Positions 52,668-61,378 of a stretch of 64,000 nt of DNA are shown piece by piece. How positions within the stretch are numbered: position 1 is the stretch's first letter; each line of letters starts with the position of its first letter. Below the pieces are notes generated by a model. That model did no database searches and was not told the origin of the DNA. It saw nothing but the letters and a program-made list of their open reading frames with translations. Source of the stretch: Calidithermus roseus (GTDB taxonomy: Bacteria > Deinococcota > Deinococci > Deinococcales > Thermaceae); NCBI RefSeq assembly GCF_003574095.1, contig NZ_QWLA01000002.1, positions 1 to 64,000 on the forward strand, given 5' to 3'. Made by a program: the position numbers and the translations under genes.

Positions 52668-54833
52668 ATGAGGGCCTTGATGCGCTTGTGGACCGTACTG
52701 GTGATGCTCCTGCTGGCCCTCGCCAGCGCGGCCAAAGTCCAGGTTAGTTTCACCTACGACCCCCCGGCGGGCCTCGAGGTGCGCTCGGTGAGCCTGCGGG
52801 GCAGCTTCAACAACTGGGCCGAGCTGCCCATGCGCAAGCAGGACAACGGCACCTGGGCCCTGAGCGTGGAGCTCGAGCCCGGAGTCGTGCAGTACAAGTT
52901 CTTCATCAACGGCCAGTGGCCCAAGAACATGTGCGACGACCCCACCTTTGGCACCCCACAGGTTGACGCTGAGGCCCAGGGCTGCGTAGACGACGGCTTT
53001 GGTGGCTTCAACGCCTTCCGCGAGATCCGGCTCGAGGCCGATGCGCCTGCCGAGGGTGGAGCCGCCGAGCTGAACTTCGAGCACGACCCCTCGGCGGTGC
53101 GCTACGTCTCCGTAGCGGCGGGCAGGCTCTCGGTGCGTTTCGAGGTCCGGGCGGGTTCGGTGAAGGAAGCCTTCCTCGAGGCCGGAGGGCGCTACCCCAT
53201 GCACCGGCAACTGAGCTACGCGGACGTGGAGGTCTGGCGGGCTGCTGTGCCGACTTCAGTGGGTGAGTACCGCATCCGGGTGGTGGACTCCGGCGGCCAG
53301 GAGCAGAGCTTCGGCCCCTTCAGCCCACCCCGGCAGCCCTTCGCGGCGCTGGACTGGGTGAGCGGGCGGGTGGGCTACCAGATCTTCCTCGAGCGCTTCG
53401 CCAACGGTGACCCCTCCAACGACGAAAAGGCCCTCGTGAGCGACGAATACAACTTTAACCAAGCCTGGAGCAAGGACCCCGGCGCCCCCAAGCCCTTCGT
53501 CTCGAAGTGGACCGATCCGCCGGCAGGCGACCATTGCTGCCACCAGTACTTTGGCGGCGACCTGGCGGGCTTCCTCCAGAAGCTGCCCTACCTGCAGGAG
53601 CAGGGCGTGAGCCTGGTCTACTTCAACCCCCTCTTCGACTCGGGCTCGGCCCACGGCTATGACACCCACTCCTACCTCGAGGTCTCGCCCAAGTTCGGCG
53701 ACAAGGCCCTGCTCAAAAAAGCCCTCACCGAAGCGCACAAGCGAGGCATCCGGGTGCTCTTCGACTTCGTGCCCAACCACACCGGGCTGGGCTTTTTCGC
53801 TTTCCAGGACGTGGTCAGGCGGGGCCGCAACTCGCCGTACTGGAACTGGTACTTCATCAAGAAGTGGCCCTTCGTGCCGGGGGATGCTACCGCCTACGAG
53901 GCCTGGGGCGGCTTCGGCAGCCTGCCCAAGCTCAACACGGGCAACCCAGGGGTGCGCCAATACCTCATCGAGGTGTCTAAATACTGGCTTCGCTTCGGCT
54001 TCGACGGCATCCGGGTGGATGTGGTCAACGAGCTGGTGGACGCCCACGGCTTTTTTGCTCAGTGGCGCCGCGCCCTGAAGGCCGTCAAGCCCGAGGCCTA
54101 CCTGGTGGCCGAGATCTGGCAGCGCGACGCGAGCTGGCTTCAGGGCGATGAGTTCGACTCCTTGATGAACTATGCCATCGGGCGTGACGTGGTGCTGCGT
54201 TACGTCCGTGGGGGACCGCTATTCAACGGCAACCGCATGCTGCTCGAGCTGGCCCGCGTCTACGCCACCTATGCCGAGGCGGTGGCGGCGATGGGCTTCA
54301 ACCTCATCGGCTCGCACGACACCGCCCGCATCCTCACCGACCTGGGGGGCGGGGGCCTGCGCGAGACGCCCTCAGCGGAAGCGCTGGGCCGGGTCCGGCT
54401 GGCGGCGGCGCTGCTGTATGCCCTGCCGGGGGTGCCGGTGTTCTTCCAGGGCGACGAGTGCGGTTTCGGCGGCGAGAAGCCCAGCAGCCCGCCCTACGAC
54501 CTGCACCGCTACCCCGTGCAGTGGGAGCGCTGCAGGTCTGACCTCCAGGCCCACTTCAAGCAGTTGGCGCTACTGCGCAAGGAGTTGCCCGGCCTCAGCA
54601 GTCCCGTCTTTCGCACCTTCAAGGGTGAGGGGTCGGTGATGGCCTTCCTGCGCGGCGAGCCCGGCGAGGGCGAAGTGCTGGCGGTGTTCAACAACGGGGG
54701 CGACCCCGCCCGGCTCGAGCTCCCCGCTGGCGCCTGGCGCGACGCGCTCGAGGCCCGCACCTACCGGGGCGAGCTCGAGCTGGCCCCTCTGGGCTGGCGC
54801 TATATGGTGCGGACGGGGGGCGGTGAGCGGTAA
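52668..54833 (+). CDS. Secreted alpha-amylase family (GH13) enzyme with N-terminal glycan-binding domain
   Basis: 721 residues. Signal peptide (LWTVLVMLLLALASA), a CBM48-like domain (VSLRGSFNNWAELPM, VQYKFFINGQW), then the GH13 barrel. The four conserved regions are VLFDFVPNHTG (near 365), FDGIRVDVVNE with nucleophile Asp (near 448), LVAEIWQ with acid/base Glu (near 482), and LIGSHDTARI (near 549). C-terminal beta domain follows. The N-terminal domain suggests a cyclomaltodextrinase/neopullulanase-like enzyme. AAGGAGC precedes the ATG. Confidence 0.92.
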   Translation: MRALMRLWTVLVMLLLALASAAKVQVSFTYDPPAGLEVRSVSLRGSFNNWAELPMRKQDNGTWALSVELEPGVVQYKFFINGQWPKNMCDDPTFGTPQVDAEAQGCVDDGFGGFNAFREIRLEADAPAEGGAAELNFEHDPSAVRYVSVAAGRLSVRFEVRAGSVKEAFLEAGGRYPMHRQLSYADVEVWRAAVPTSVGEYRIRVVDSGGQEQSFGPFSPPRQPFAALDWVSGRVGYQIFLERFANGDPSNDEKALVSDEYNFNQAWSKDPGAPKPFVSKWTDPPAGDHCCHQYFGGDLAGFLQKLPYLQEQGVSLVYFNPLFDSGSAHGYDTHSYLEVSPKFGDKALLKKALTEAHKRGIRVLFDFVPNHTGLGFFAFQDVVRRGRNSPYWNWYFIKKWPFVPGDATAYEAWGGFGSLPKLNTGNPGVRQYLIEVSKYWLRFGFDGIRVDVVNELVDAHGFFAQWRRALKAVKPEAYLVAEIWQRDASWLQGDEFDSLMNYAIGRDVVLRYVRGGPLFNGNRMLLELARVYATYAEAVAAMGFNLIGSHDTARILTDLGGGGLRETPSAEALGRVRLAAALLYALPGVPVFFQGDECGFGGEKPSSPPYDLHRYPVQWERCRSDLQAHFKQLALLRKELPGLSSPVFRTFKGEGSVMAFLRGEPGEGEVLAVFNNGGDPARLELPAGAWRDALEARTYRGELELAPLGWRYMVRTGGGER

Positions 54834-55036
54834 GCGAGAGGCTTGTGGTCCGTGCTGAACCGCCGTCGAGGGGCTAGGCCGAGGCGTACGGCGTACGACG
54901 TAGAACGTATGACCCGCGTTTAGCGTAGGGCATTCGGCTATTGGCTATCGACGTTCAACATTCGGCATATCCCCTCACACGGCGTAAGACATACGGCGTA
55001 TGTCCCTTCTGGCCAACTGCGATTAAACTTCCCTAC
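54834..55036. repeat. Intergenic word-repeat segment with two mini-hairpins
   Basis: CGTAC-GGC-GTACG (54885-54897), ATTCGGCTATTGGCTATCGA, and GACATAC-GGC-GTATGTC (54988-55004, perfect 7-bp stem). TAAACT (55024-55029) at its right end is the azlC -10. No gene is seen. Confidence 0.65.
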
Positions 55037-55744
55037 ATGGCTTTGCCCAGAGAACACACGCAAAGCGTAACCGCGCAGAGCATCGGCGACGTCTGGCCGA
55101 GCCTGCTGGGGGTGGTTCCCTTCGGGTTGATCACCGGGGCGGCGGGCGTGAGTGCCGGGCTCAGCGTGCTGCAGACCATGGCCTCGTCCCTGGTGCTCTT
55201 CGCCGGGGCGGCGCAACTGGCGGCCTACCAGCTCATGGACTCCGGCTCGCCCATGCTGGTGGTGGTCCTGACGGTCGCCGTGGTCAACCTGCGGTACTTG
55301 ATGTACAGTGCCTCTTTGGCACCCTATCTGGCCGACTGGAAATTCTGGTGGAAGATTACAGGGGCCTACATCCTGGTAGACCAGCTTTACGCGCTGTCCC
55401 TGCATCGCTTCCGAGAGGAGCGCTTCTCGAGCCCTCTGCCGCGCTGGGTCTACTACATCACTGGCTCCGTCCTGACCTGGGTGGTGTGGCAGGTGGCCGT
55501 GTGGATTGGCGCGTGGTTGGGGGCTAAGGTTCCACCCTCCTGGTCGCTCGACTTCGCCATCCCCCTCTCCTTCATGGCGATGGTTTTCGCCTCGATCCGC
55601 GACCGTCCGACGGCGGCGGCAGCCCTGGTGGGCGGGCTTTCGGCGATGTTCGCGGCGACCCTACCCTACAACCTCGGGCTGATCGTGGCTTCCCTGGCCG
55701 GGATTGGGGCGGGAATGTGGCTCGAGGGCAGACGCCTGTCTTGA
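55037..55744 (+). CDS. azlC: AzlC-family branched-chain amino acid exporter subunit
   Basis: 235 residues, seven or so membrane helices. SLLGVVPFGLITGAAGVSAG and LVLFAGAAQLAAYQLM are the conserved AzlC start, and VVNLRYLMYSASLAPYL the middle. With AzlD it exports branched-chain amino acids and analogues. TAAACT sits 7 nt before the ATG. The frame continues upstream into repeat sequence, so this ATG is used. azlD follows after 15 bases. Confidence 0.92.
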   Translation: MALPREHTQSVTAQSIGDVWPSLLGVVPFGLITGAAGVSAGLSVLQTMASSLVLFAGAAQLAAYQLMDSGSPMLVVVLTVAVVNLRYLMYSASLAPYLADWKFWWKITGAYILVDQLYALSLHRFREERFSSPLPRWVYYITGSVLTWVVWQVAVWIGAWLGAKVPPSWSLDFAIPLSFMAMVFASIRDRPTAAAALVGGLSAMFAATLPYNLGLIVASLAGIGAGMWLEGRRLS

Positions 55745-55759
55745 CGCGGCGCCAATCTT

Positions 55760-56086
55760 ATGAGCGAGTTCACGATCTGGATGAGCATTTTGCTGGCCGG
55801 CCTGGTGACTTTTTACCTGCGCTACTCCTTCATCGGCTACTCCCACCGGATGCAGACCCCCGCGTGGTTTCGGCGCGCTTTGCGCTTCGTCCCCGCGGCA
55901 GTGCTCTCGGCGCTGGTGTGCAAGGCCCTGGTCTACTACGGTGGAGCCCTGCAACTCACGCTCTCCAACGAGCGGCTGCTGGCTGCCGTGGTCGCCGCAG
56001 GCGTGGCCTGGCGCACCAAGAACGTGCTCTGGACGACCGTAGCAGGGATGCTGGCGCTGTGGGCGTTGCAGGCGCTGGGGCTGTGA
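55760..56086 (+). CDS. azlD: AzlD-family small exporter subunit
   Basis: 108 residues with four membrane helices: IWMSILLAGLVTFYLRYSFI, RRALRFVPAAVLSALVCKAL, RLLAAVVAAGVAWRTKNVLW. The order azlC then azlD is standard, and the two form one transporter. Confidence 0.9.
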   Translation: MSEFTIWMSILLAGLVTFYLRYSFIGYSHRMQTPAWFRRALRFVPAAVLSALVCKALVYYGGALQLTLSNERLLAAVVAAGVAWRTKNVLWTTVAGMLALWALQALGL

Positions 56087-56159
56087 GCGGGAGGATGGAG
56101 GTCGGTGGCTCGCCCTACAGGGGCTTACGTTTGGCGCGCGACGTACAACAGCTATCGAC
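56087..56159. repeat. Intergenic word-repeat segment
   Basis: GGTGGCTCGCCCTACAGG (also in the hairpin region at 46580), TTACGTTTGGCGCGCGACGT and CTATCGACCTAG. Flanked by convergent genes. No gene is seen. Confidence 0.55.
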
Positions 56160-56675
56160 CTAGTGATCCATATCAGGCAGATACGTCTTCCACGCCTCCG
56201 GCAGCTTAGGCAGGTCGGCCACGAGGAGCAGGCTGTGGCGGGGGGCCATGGGGCGTCTGGCCAGGCGCATGTTGGCCTCTTCGGGGGTGCGGTTTTTCTT
56301 GCGCAGGTTGCAACTGCGGCAGGCGGTGACCAGGTTTTCCCAGATGCTGCGGCCTCCTCGGCTCTTGGGTACTACGTGGTCAATGGTCAGCTCGCCTCCC
56401 CGCCGCCCGCAGTACTGGCAGGTGTAGCCGTCGCGGCGCAGGATGTTGCGCCTGTTAAGCGGTAGCCGCCCCGGAGGGCGGCGTACCAGACGTTTCAAGC
56501 GGATGATGCTTGGAACAGGGTAAGGCTGCCCTGGAGTTCGCAGGAACTCACCGCTTTCCTCGACCACGTCGGCAGTGCCGTTCATCACCAGAATTACCGC
56601 ACGCTTCACGCTGGCCAGCCCCAGCGGCTCGTAACCGGCGTTGAGCACCAGAATGCGCGGCATATCTAGGTTCAT
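56160..56675 (-). CDS. HNH endonuclease
   Basis: 171 residues. Zn-binding and catalytic HNH core: CQYCGRRGGELTIDHVVPKS, W-ENLVTACRSCN-RK. It begins with an RILVLNAGYEPLGLASVKRA domain common to a widespread chromosomal HNH family whose target is not known. The ATG at 56675 is favoured over one 9 codons upstream because TATCTT (56682-56687) lies 6 nt before it. Confidence 0.85.
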   Translation of the reverse strand: MNLDMPRILVLNAGYEPLGLASVKRAVILVMNGTADVVEESGEFLRTPGQPYPVPSIIRLKRLVRRPPGRLPLNRRNILRRDGYTCQYCGRRGGELTIDHVVPKSRGGRSIWENLVTACRSCNLRKKNRTPEEANMRLARRPMAPRHSLLLVADLPKLPEAWKTYLPDMDH

Positions 56676-56824
56676 GCCTACAAGATACCGCATTTGTGTC
56701 ATGGGCTCACAGGCAAACTTACCATCTGAAAATCGGGGCGGCTTCGGGCTCGCCGGACCCCTCGAGTCCGCAAAGCTGTTCTATCTTTCCTTCTAAGCGT
56801 GGAAGCCCGCTACCATAAAACGGT

Positions 56825-57751
56825 ATGGGACGTTTGATCCGCGGGCTGGCCGCAGAAGGCAATTTGCGTGTGCTGGCTGTAGAAAGTACCGACATCGTGG
56901 AGGAGGCGCGGCAGCGGCACGGCCTCTCGGAGACCCCCACTGCTGCTCTGGGCCGGGCCCTCACCGGCGGAGTGTTGCTAGCCTACCTGCTTTCCAAGAC
57001 CCCTAAGGAGCGCATCGCCTTGCATTTCCAGGGCGATGGCCCCATGGGCGGGCCGGTGGTCGAAGCGGCGCCCGATGGCCTGGTGCGGGGCTACGTCAAG
57101 AACCCCACCGTGGAGTTGCCCCTGCGTCCGGACGGCAAACTAAACGTAGGTGGAGTGGTGGGTCGCGGGGCGCTGAAGGTGGCTCGAGTGCTCAACAACG
57201 GTGAACTCTACGAATCGAGCCTCGAGCTGGTCTCCGGCGAGATCGCCGAGGACCTGGCCCACTATCTCTGGCAATCCGAGCAGATCCCCTCGGCCTTGCT
57301 GCTGGGGGTGCGGGTCCACGGTCAGGGTGAGGTGCAGGTGGCCGGCGGCGTGGTGATCCAGGTCATGCCGGGCTGCCCTGACGAGGCCATCAGCAGGCTC
57401 GAGGCCAACTTGGCCGGGCGGCTCAGCGTCACCGACCTGCTGCTCTCGAAGGGCCTGGAGGGGACCGTGCAGGCGCTGATGCAGGGGCTTGACTACGAGC
57501 CTACCAATCTGGCGGCGGTGGGCTTTAGCGAAGGGCATATCCCGGTGCGTTTTGGCTGTCGTTGCACCCGCGAGCGGGCTACGGCCTCGCTCGTATACTT
57601 CACCTCCCAGGAGCGCGAAGAGATGATCGCCGAGGACGGCGGGGCCGAGGTGGTGTGCCACTGGTGCGGGCACAAGTACCGCATCACCCCCGAGGAGATT
57701 CGCTCCTTGCCCCTGAGCGAAGCGGAGTCGCGGAATATTCCCAAGGCGTGA
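56825..57751 (+). CDS. hslO: Redox-regulated chaperone Hsp33
   Basis: 308 residues, normal length. Activated by oxidation, it holds unfolding proteins. The N-terminal fold shows GRALTGGVLLAYLLSKTPKE and VSGEIAEDLAHYLWQSEQIP. The C-terminal zinc switch is FGCRCTRERA plus VVCHWCGHKY (CxC...CxxC, four Cys intact). A -10 TACCAT is 8 nt before the ATG. It is divergent from the HNH gene. Confidence 0.95.
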   Translation: MGRLIRGLAAEGNLRVLAVESTDIVEEARQRHGLSETPTAALGRALTGGVLLAYLLSKTPKERIALHFQGDGPMGGPVVEAAPDGLVRGYVKNPTVELPLRPDGKLNVGGVVGRGALKVARVLNNGELYESSLELVSGEIAEDLAHYLWQSEQIPSALLLGVRVHGQGEVQVAGGVVIQVMPGCPDEAISRLEANLAGRLSVTDLLLSKGLEGTVQALMQGLDYEPTNLAAVGFSEGHIPVRFGCRCTRERATASLVYFTSQEREEMIAEDGGAEVVCHWCGHKYRITPEEIRSLPLSEAESRNIPKA

Positions 57752-57844
57752 GGTCGTGCGTCTGGGGCCGAAGGTCGAACGCTAAACGCGGGTGGCTATC
57801 AACCATCTGCCTTTCGCTGCTGATGGCCAGCGCCCCATTTCCTG
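57752..57844. repeat. Intergenic word-repeat segment
   Basis: GGTCGAACGCTAAACGCGGG and TGGCTATCAACCATCTGCC, degenerate copies of the same words. It follows hslO and precedes the kinase gene. No gene is seen. Confidence 0.5.
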
Positions 57845-57856
57845 TACCCTATCGCT

Positions 57857-59440
57857 GTGAGAGCTGCACCCAGCCTTTACCGGCTGATCAAAATCGCCCG
57901 CGTCGTTTTGCCACTGCTGATCGTGCTGGTGGTGGTGGTCTTCGAGCTGGCCTTGCGGACAGACCAGAACGACCAGACCTTCTGGATTCACCTGGGTTTC
58001 TACGCTCTGGTGGGTCCGCTGGTCACCTTCATGACGCTGGAGTGGATCGCCTCGCAGGTGCTCGAGCGCGAACGCGTCCAGCAGGCCCTGGAGCAGGCCA
58101 ATCGACGCCTGGAAGCGGTGGAGCAGGTGACCCAGCGGGCCCTGAGCGCCGAGAACCTCGAGGATGGCCTGAGAAAGGTGGCCGCTCAACTGGCGCAGGC
58201 GGTGGGGGGTGCGGTGCAACTGACCCTCGAGGGCGTGCGGGCCAGCACCCCGGACTTTTCCGCCGGGCGCGAGACGTTGAGATTTGATCTGCCGGGGCTG
58301 GATGGCCTGCTCGAGGTGCAGCTGCCCCGCCGCCCCACGGCAGAAGACCTCGACTTCCTGGACCTGCTCTCCAGCGAGGTGGCTGGGGCTTTGGGCAATG
58401 TGCTCTCGCGCACGCGAGACCTGCTCACCTTATACGAGGTCGATGAAGCGCTGCGGGCCGAGGCCAACCTGGACAAGATGCTCGAGCGGCTCTTAGACCG
58501 CATCCTCTCCTGGGCCTCTGCCGAGGAGGGCGCGGTGCTCCTGCTCGACGAGGGACACCTGCTCAAGTCGCAGGTGCGCCGGGGGCTCGACCTGCCCGCT
58601 TACGCCTTTTTGCCCGAGGGGCCCTGGAAGAGCGCGCTCGAGGCCCCCACCTTCGTGCATGAGGACGTGCTGGCCCTGCCCCTGCGCGAGCAGGAGCCGG
58701 TGGGGGTGCTGGTGGTCAAGGCTGAAGGGGAGAACCTGCGGCAAAAGCTGCCCTTCCTGCGCTTCCTGGCTGCGCAGGTGACGCTGGTCGTGCGCAACGC
58801 CCAGGCTTACCTGCGGGCCGAGGAACTGGCGTTGGGCGAGGAGCGCAACCGCATTGCCCGCGAGATTCACGACGGAATTGCCCAGGCCCTAGCCTTCATG
58901 GCCCTCAAGCTCGACCTGGCCGAACGCCTGCTGAAGAGCGATCCCGAGCGGGCCCTGGCCGAAATTGCGGTGGTCAAGGAGACCCTGCGCTCGCAGATTC
59001 GCGAGGTTCGGCGCAGCATCTTTGCACTGCGGCCCATCGACCTCGAGCGCTACGGCTTTCTCGAGTCGGTGCGGCGCTATGCCAACGCCTTCGCCGAGCA
59101 GGCGGGCTTCCGGGTGCGGCTGGAGTTGCCCGAGCACCTCGAGCTCTCCCCGGCCTCTGAGCTGGTGTTTTTCCGGGTATTGCAGGAAACCCTCACCAAC
59201 GCGGCCAAGCACGCCCGCCCCTCGTTGGTGCACGTGCGCCTGAGCCCCCTGGGAGAGCGGGGAGCCAGGCTCGAGATCCGCGACAATGGCAAAGGTTTCA
59301 CCCAGGGTCAGAATGCCGGAGGGATGGGTGGCTTCGGCCTGACCCAGATGCGCGAGCGGGTCGAGGCCAGGGGCGGCCAATTTGCCGTGGAGTCAGTGGT
59401 GGGCAGCGGAACCACGGTACGGGCGGAATTGCCGTATTGA
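57857..59440 (+). CDS. Sensor histidine kinase, NarL/HisKA_3 type
   Basis: 527 residues. Two membrane helices (about 13-33 and 45-62), a coiled linker, two GAF-like domains (about 95-185 and 205-315), then HisKA_3 with phospho-His338 in NRIAREIHDGIAQAL and an HATPase (LTNAAKHARP, RDNGKGF, GGFGLTQMRERVEARGG). It should pair with a LuxR-type response regulator, but none is adjacent, so it is an orphan here. GTG start; TACCCT (57845-57850) 6 nt upstream. Confidence 0.9.
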   Translation: MRAAPSLYRLIKIARVVLPLLIVLVVVVFELALRTDQNDQTFWIHLGFYALVGPLVTFMTLEWIASQVLERERVQQALEQANRRLEAVEQVTQRALSAENLEDGLRKVAAQLAQAVGGAVQLTLEGVRASTPDFSAGRETLRFDLPGLDGLLEVQLPRRPTAEDLDFLDLLSSEVAGALGNVLSRTRDLLTLYEVDEALRAEANLDKMLERLLDRILSWASAEEGAVLLLDEGHLLKSQVRRGLDLPAYAFLPEGPWKSALEAPTFVHEDVLALPLREQEPVGVLVVKAEGENLRQKLPFLRFLAAQVTLVVRNAQAYLRAEELALGEERNRIAREIHDGIAQALAFMALKLDLAERLLKSDPERALAEIAVVKETLRSQIREVRRSIFALRPIDLERYGFLESVRRYANAFAEQAGFRVRLELPEHLELSPASELVFFRVLQETLTNAAKHARPSLVHVRLSPLGERGARLEIRDNGKGFTQGQNAGGMGGFGLTQMRERVEARGGQFAVESVVGSGTTVRAELPY

Positions 59441-59502
59441 AGCCACCGGGTGAAGGATGACGGGAGGCGGGTGGCTCGTGGATATCTCCCGACACATCGA
59501 CG
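59441..59502. repeat. Intergenic word-repeat segment, inverted copy of 18138-18163
   Basis: GGCGGGTGGCTCGTGGATAT (59466-59485) is the reverse complement of the block at 18144-18163 with one mismatch. No gene is seen. Confidence 0.6.
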
Positions 59503-59514
59503 TAAACTCTAAAC

Positions 59515-60075
59515 GTGTTCAGCGCAGCGGTACTCGCAGGTGGCCAATCCCGGCGCTTTGGGCAGGACAAGGCGCGCTTCGTCTTTAGGGGTCGTCCCCT
59601 GATTGAGTGGGTGCTCGAGAGTCTCTGCGAAGCCAGAGAGCGCGTGATCGTCGCCAACCGCGCTTACCCCGAGTTCGGGTTGCCGGTTCTGGCCGACGTG
59701 AAACCGGGAGGAGACGCGCTGTCGGGGGTCTACACCGCGCTCTATCATGCCCAGCAGGAGTGGGTGGCGGTAGCGGCGTGCGATCTGCCCTTTCTGAGCC
59801 GTGATTACTGGCGCTTGCTGCTCGAGCACACCTGGCCGGGGATTCGCCTGGTGGCCGGGGTATCGGCTTCGGGCTTCGTCGAGCCGCTGGCCGCGCTCTA
59901 CCACCGCAGCCTGCTCGAGGACGTAGAGCGCCGCCTGAGCAAGGGGAGGCTACGCCTGCAATCCCTCTTCGAGGAACATCCCAGTGTGAGCCTGCCCTGG
60001 GAGGGGCTCGAGGCGCGTTTTGGCCCCGAACTCTTCCTCAACGCCAACCAAATCGAAGACCTCCCCCAGCTTTGA
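59515..60075 (+). CDS. mobA: Molybdenum cofactor guanylyltransferase
   Basis: 186 residues. Nucleotidyl-transferase motif AAVLAGGQSRRFGQDKARF (the LAGGxSxRxGxDK signature), CDLPFLSRDYWRLL and a Rossmann-like body. It adds GMP to molybdopterin for bis-MGD enzymes. Other mo genes are not in the window. GTG start with TAAACT (59503-59508) 6 nt before it. Confidence 0.92.
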   Translation: MFSAAVLAGGQSRRFGQDKARFVFRGRPLIEWVLESLCEARERVIVANRAYPEFGLPVLADVKPGGDALSGVYTALYHAQQEWVAVAACDLPFLSRDYWRLLLEHTWPGIRLVAGVSASGFVEPLAALYHRSLLEDVERRLSKGRLRLQSLFEEHPSVSLPWEGLEARFGPELFLNANQIEDLPQL

Positions 60076-60188
60076 GCCGGAGGGTGAGCGGCGAGCCACG
60101 TACGTGGTGATGTACGCAAAACGCCAGACGCGAGGTGTTCCGCGTCTGGCGTGCTTTGGCTATCGGCGGCTACGGCAGGAAACCTGCC
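60076..60188. repeat. Intergenic word-repeat segment
   Basis: CACGTACGTG palindrome, GATGTACGCAAAACGCCAGA, and GGCTATCGGCGG. Encloses the perfect hairpin at 60120-60151. Convergent flanking genes. No gene is seen. Confidence 0.68.
60120..60151. terminator. Perfect 12-bp bidirectional terminator hairpin built of repeat words
   Basis: ACGCCAGACGCG-AGGTGTTC-CGCGTCTGGCGT, then GCTTTGG. The left arm is the usual CGCAAAACGCCAGACGCG word. It sits midway between the convergent mobA and DUF3467 stops. Confidence 0.82.
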
Positions 60189-60449
60189 TCAGGCCTGGTT
60201 TTCGGCCACCGGCTCCGGGATGGGGCCGTGGGTTTCCTCGTACTTGGCGATGTTCTCGGCCAGGCTGCGCAGCAGCGCCTTGGCGTGCTGCGGACTGGTG
60301 ATGATGCGGGAAACTACCATCGCACCGCCCTGGGGTTGCAGGGTGGCGAAGTCGAGGAAGAACTCGTTCTTGGTGTGGGCTAGCAGGGCCAGATTGGCGT
60401 AGCGGCCAATGGCGGTTTCCTTATCAATGTCCAGACGCAACTCGTTCAC
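60189..60449 (-). CDS. DUF3467 family protein
   Basis: 86 residues: NELRLDIDKETAIGRYANLA, HTKNEFFLDFATLQPQGGAM and VSRIITSPQHAKALLRSLAE. This is the conserved DUF3467 shape, found in many bacteria; function unknown. It overlaps the roadblock gene stop by 4 bases (ATGA) and is the last gene of the unit. Confidence 0.88.
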   Translation of the reverse strand: MNELRLDIDKETAIGRYANLALLAHTKNEFFLDFATLQPQGGAMVVSRIITSPQHAKALLRSLAENIAKYEETHGPIPEPVAENQA

Positions 60450-60799
60450 GACAAAGCCTCCTTCAGGCGGGGGATGCTCTTTTTGAGCTGGAACCGCGCT
60501 CGCCCAAGGCTCTGCATGGAGTCCAGCAGCACTACCAGCAGATACCCTTGAGTCAGCGGAACCAGCAGCAACGGACCCTCGGGGTACTCTACCATGACCT
60601 CCTCGACCTCACCGCGGCCCAGTTCCTGTGAAAGGGCACGGGCCGAGGCCAGGGCCGTCGAGGCCGAGCCCCCCAGAAAGTCCAAGTCGGCGCCACCCTC
60701 GCTGTGGGTGCTCTCGATCACGAAGCCATCCTCGGCGACCAGCGCGGAGCCCAGAACCCCCCGCACTGCTTGGAGTTCGCTCAATACGTCCTGTAGCAC
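60446..60799 (-). CDS. Roadblock/LC7 domain protein
   Basis: The GTG at 60799, behind CGAGGAGGAGAT, gives 117 residues. Roadblock fold: LSELQAVRGVLGSALVAEDG, ESTHSEGG, then EEVMVEYPEGPLLLVPLTQG. Such proteins control small GTPases, as MglB does for MglA, but no GTPase gene is near. It forms a coupled trio with another roadblock protein and DUF3467. Confidence 0.86.
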   Translation of the reverse strand: MLQDVLSELQAVRGVLGSALVAEDGFVIESTHSEGGADLDFLGGSASTALASARALSQELGRGEVEEVMVEYPEGPLLLVPLTQGYLLVVLLDSMQSLGRARFQLKKSIPRLKEALS

Positions 60800-60821
60800 A
60801 TCTCCTCCTCGAGCCTGCTCT

Positions 60822-61154
60822 TTAGATCTCCTCGGCCAGTCGCAGGGCCAGCCTCGTGAGTTCATTGCCCACGCTTTTGCGGTCGGTGCCGCGCTCGAGC
60901 AGGACCCCCAGGCAATAGCCCTCGAAGACCACTGCCAGTATCTCCTGGTCATCGGTGGCGAGGGTGAAGCGGCGCAGCTCCCCGCCGAGTTGCCGGGCGG
61001 TGTTGCCCATGGCCCGGGTGAGGTTGGCAAGTTCGACTGCCAGAACTTCCGGGGAGGGCCCGCCCCGTCCCACGCTCTCGATGACCAGGCCGTCGGTTCC
61101 GGTCAGGACAGCACGGCGAATCCCCAATGGCACCAGGCTATTCAGCATTTTCAT
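60822..61154 (-). CDS. Second roadblock/LC7-like protein
   Basis: The ATG at 61154 gives 110 residues. MLNSLVPLGIRRAVLTGTDG, VIESVGRGGPSPEVLAVELA, FTLATDDQEILAVVFEGYCL. The roadblock alpha-beta pattern is plain although sequence identity to its neighbour is low. It starts the three-gene unit. Two roadblock proteins side by side could form a heterodimer. The region before it has the repeats noted at 61174-61229. Confidence 0.8.
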   Translation of the reverse strand: MKMLNSLVPLGIRRAVLTGTDGLVIESVGRGGPSPEVLAVELANLTRAMGNTARQLGGELRRFTLATDDQEILAVVFEGYCLGVLLERGTDRKSVGNELTRLALRLAEEI

Positions 61155-61173
61155 AGCTTGGCCTCCCATGGCA

Positions 61174-61229
61174 GTGAAGGTGCGCCCGCGCACCCCGGCC
61201 AACGCCGGTACTCACGTGAAGGTGCGCCC
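61174..61229. repeat. 14-bp direct repeat in the roadblock leader
   Basis: GTGAAGGTGCGCCC at 61174-61187 and at 61216-61229, 42 bases apart. Between them are hairpins GGTGCG-CCCG-CGCACC and CCGGC-CAAC-GCCGG. The 224-base spacer 61155-61378 has no gene. Confidence 0.6.
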
Positions 61230-61378
61230 CAGGCTTCCGGCGTTACCCCTCGCCAAAGCGACGCTCCAACGCACCCCTCAGGGGGCAGAGTCCAGATGAC
61301 CATACTTGTTCAGGGTAACACAGCCCCAAGCGGTGTTCCGGCGCAACTGCACATGCTCTTCGCCTCCTCCTGCCGGGC

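Noticed and set aside
61155-61378. Riboswitch in the roadblock leader
   Set aside because: Direct repeats and two small hairpins are visible, but no known aptamer core could be matched.
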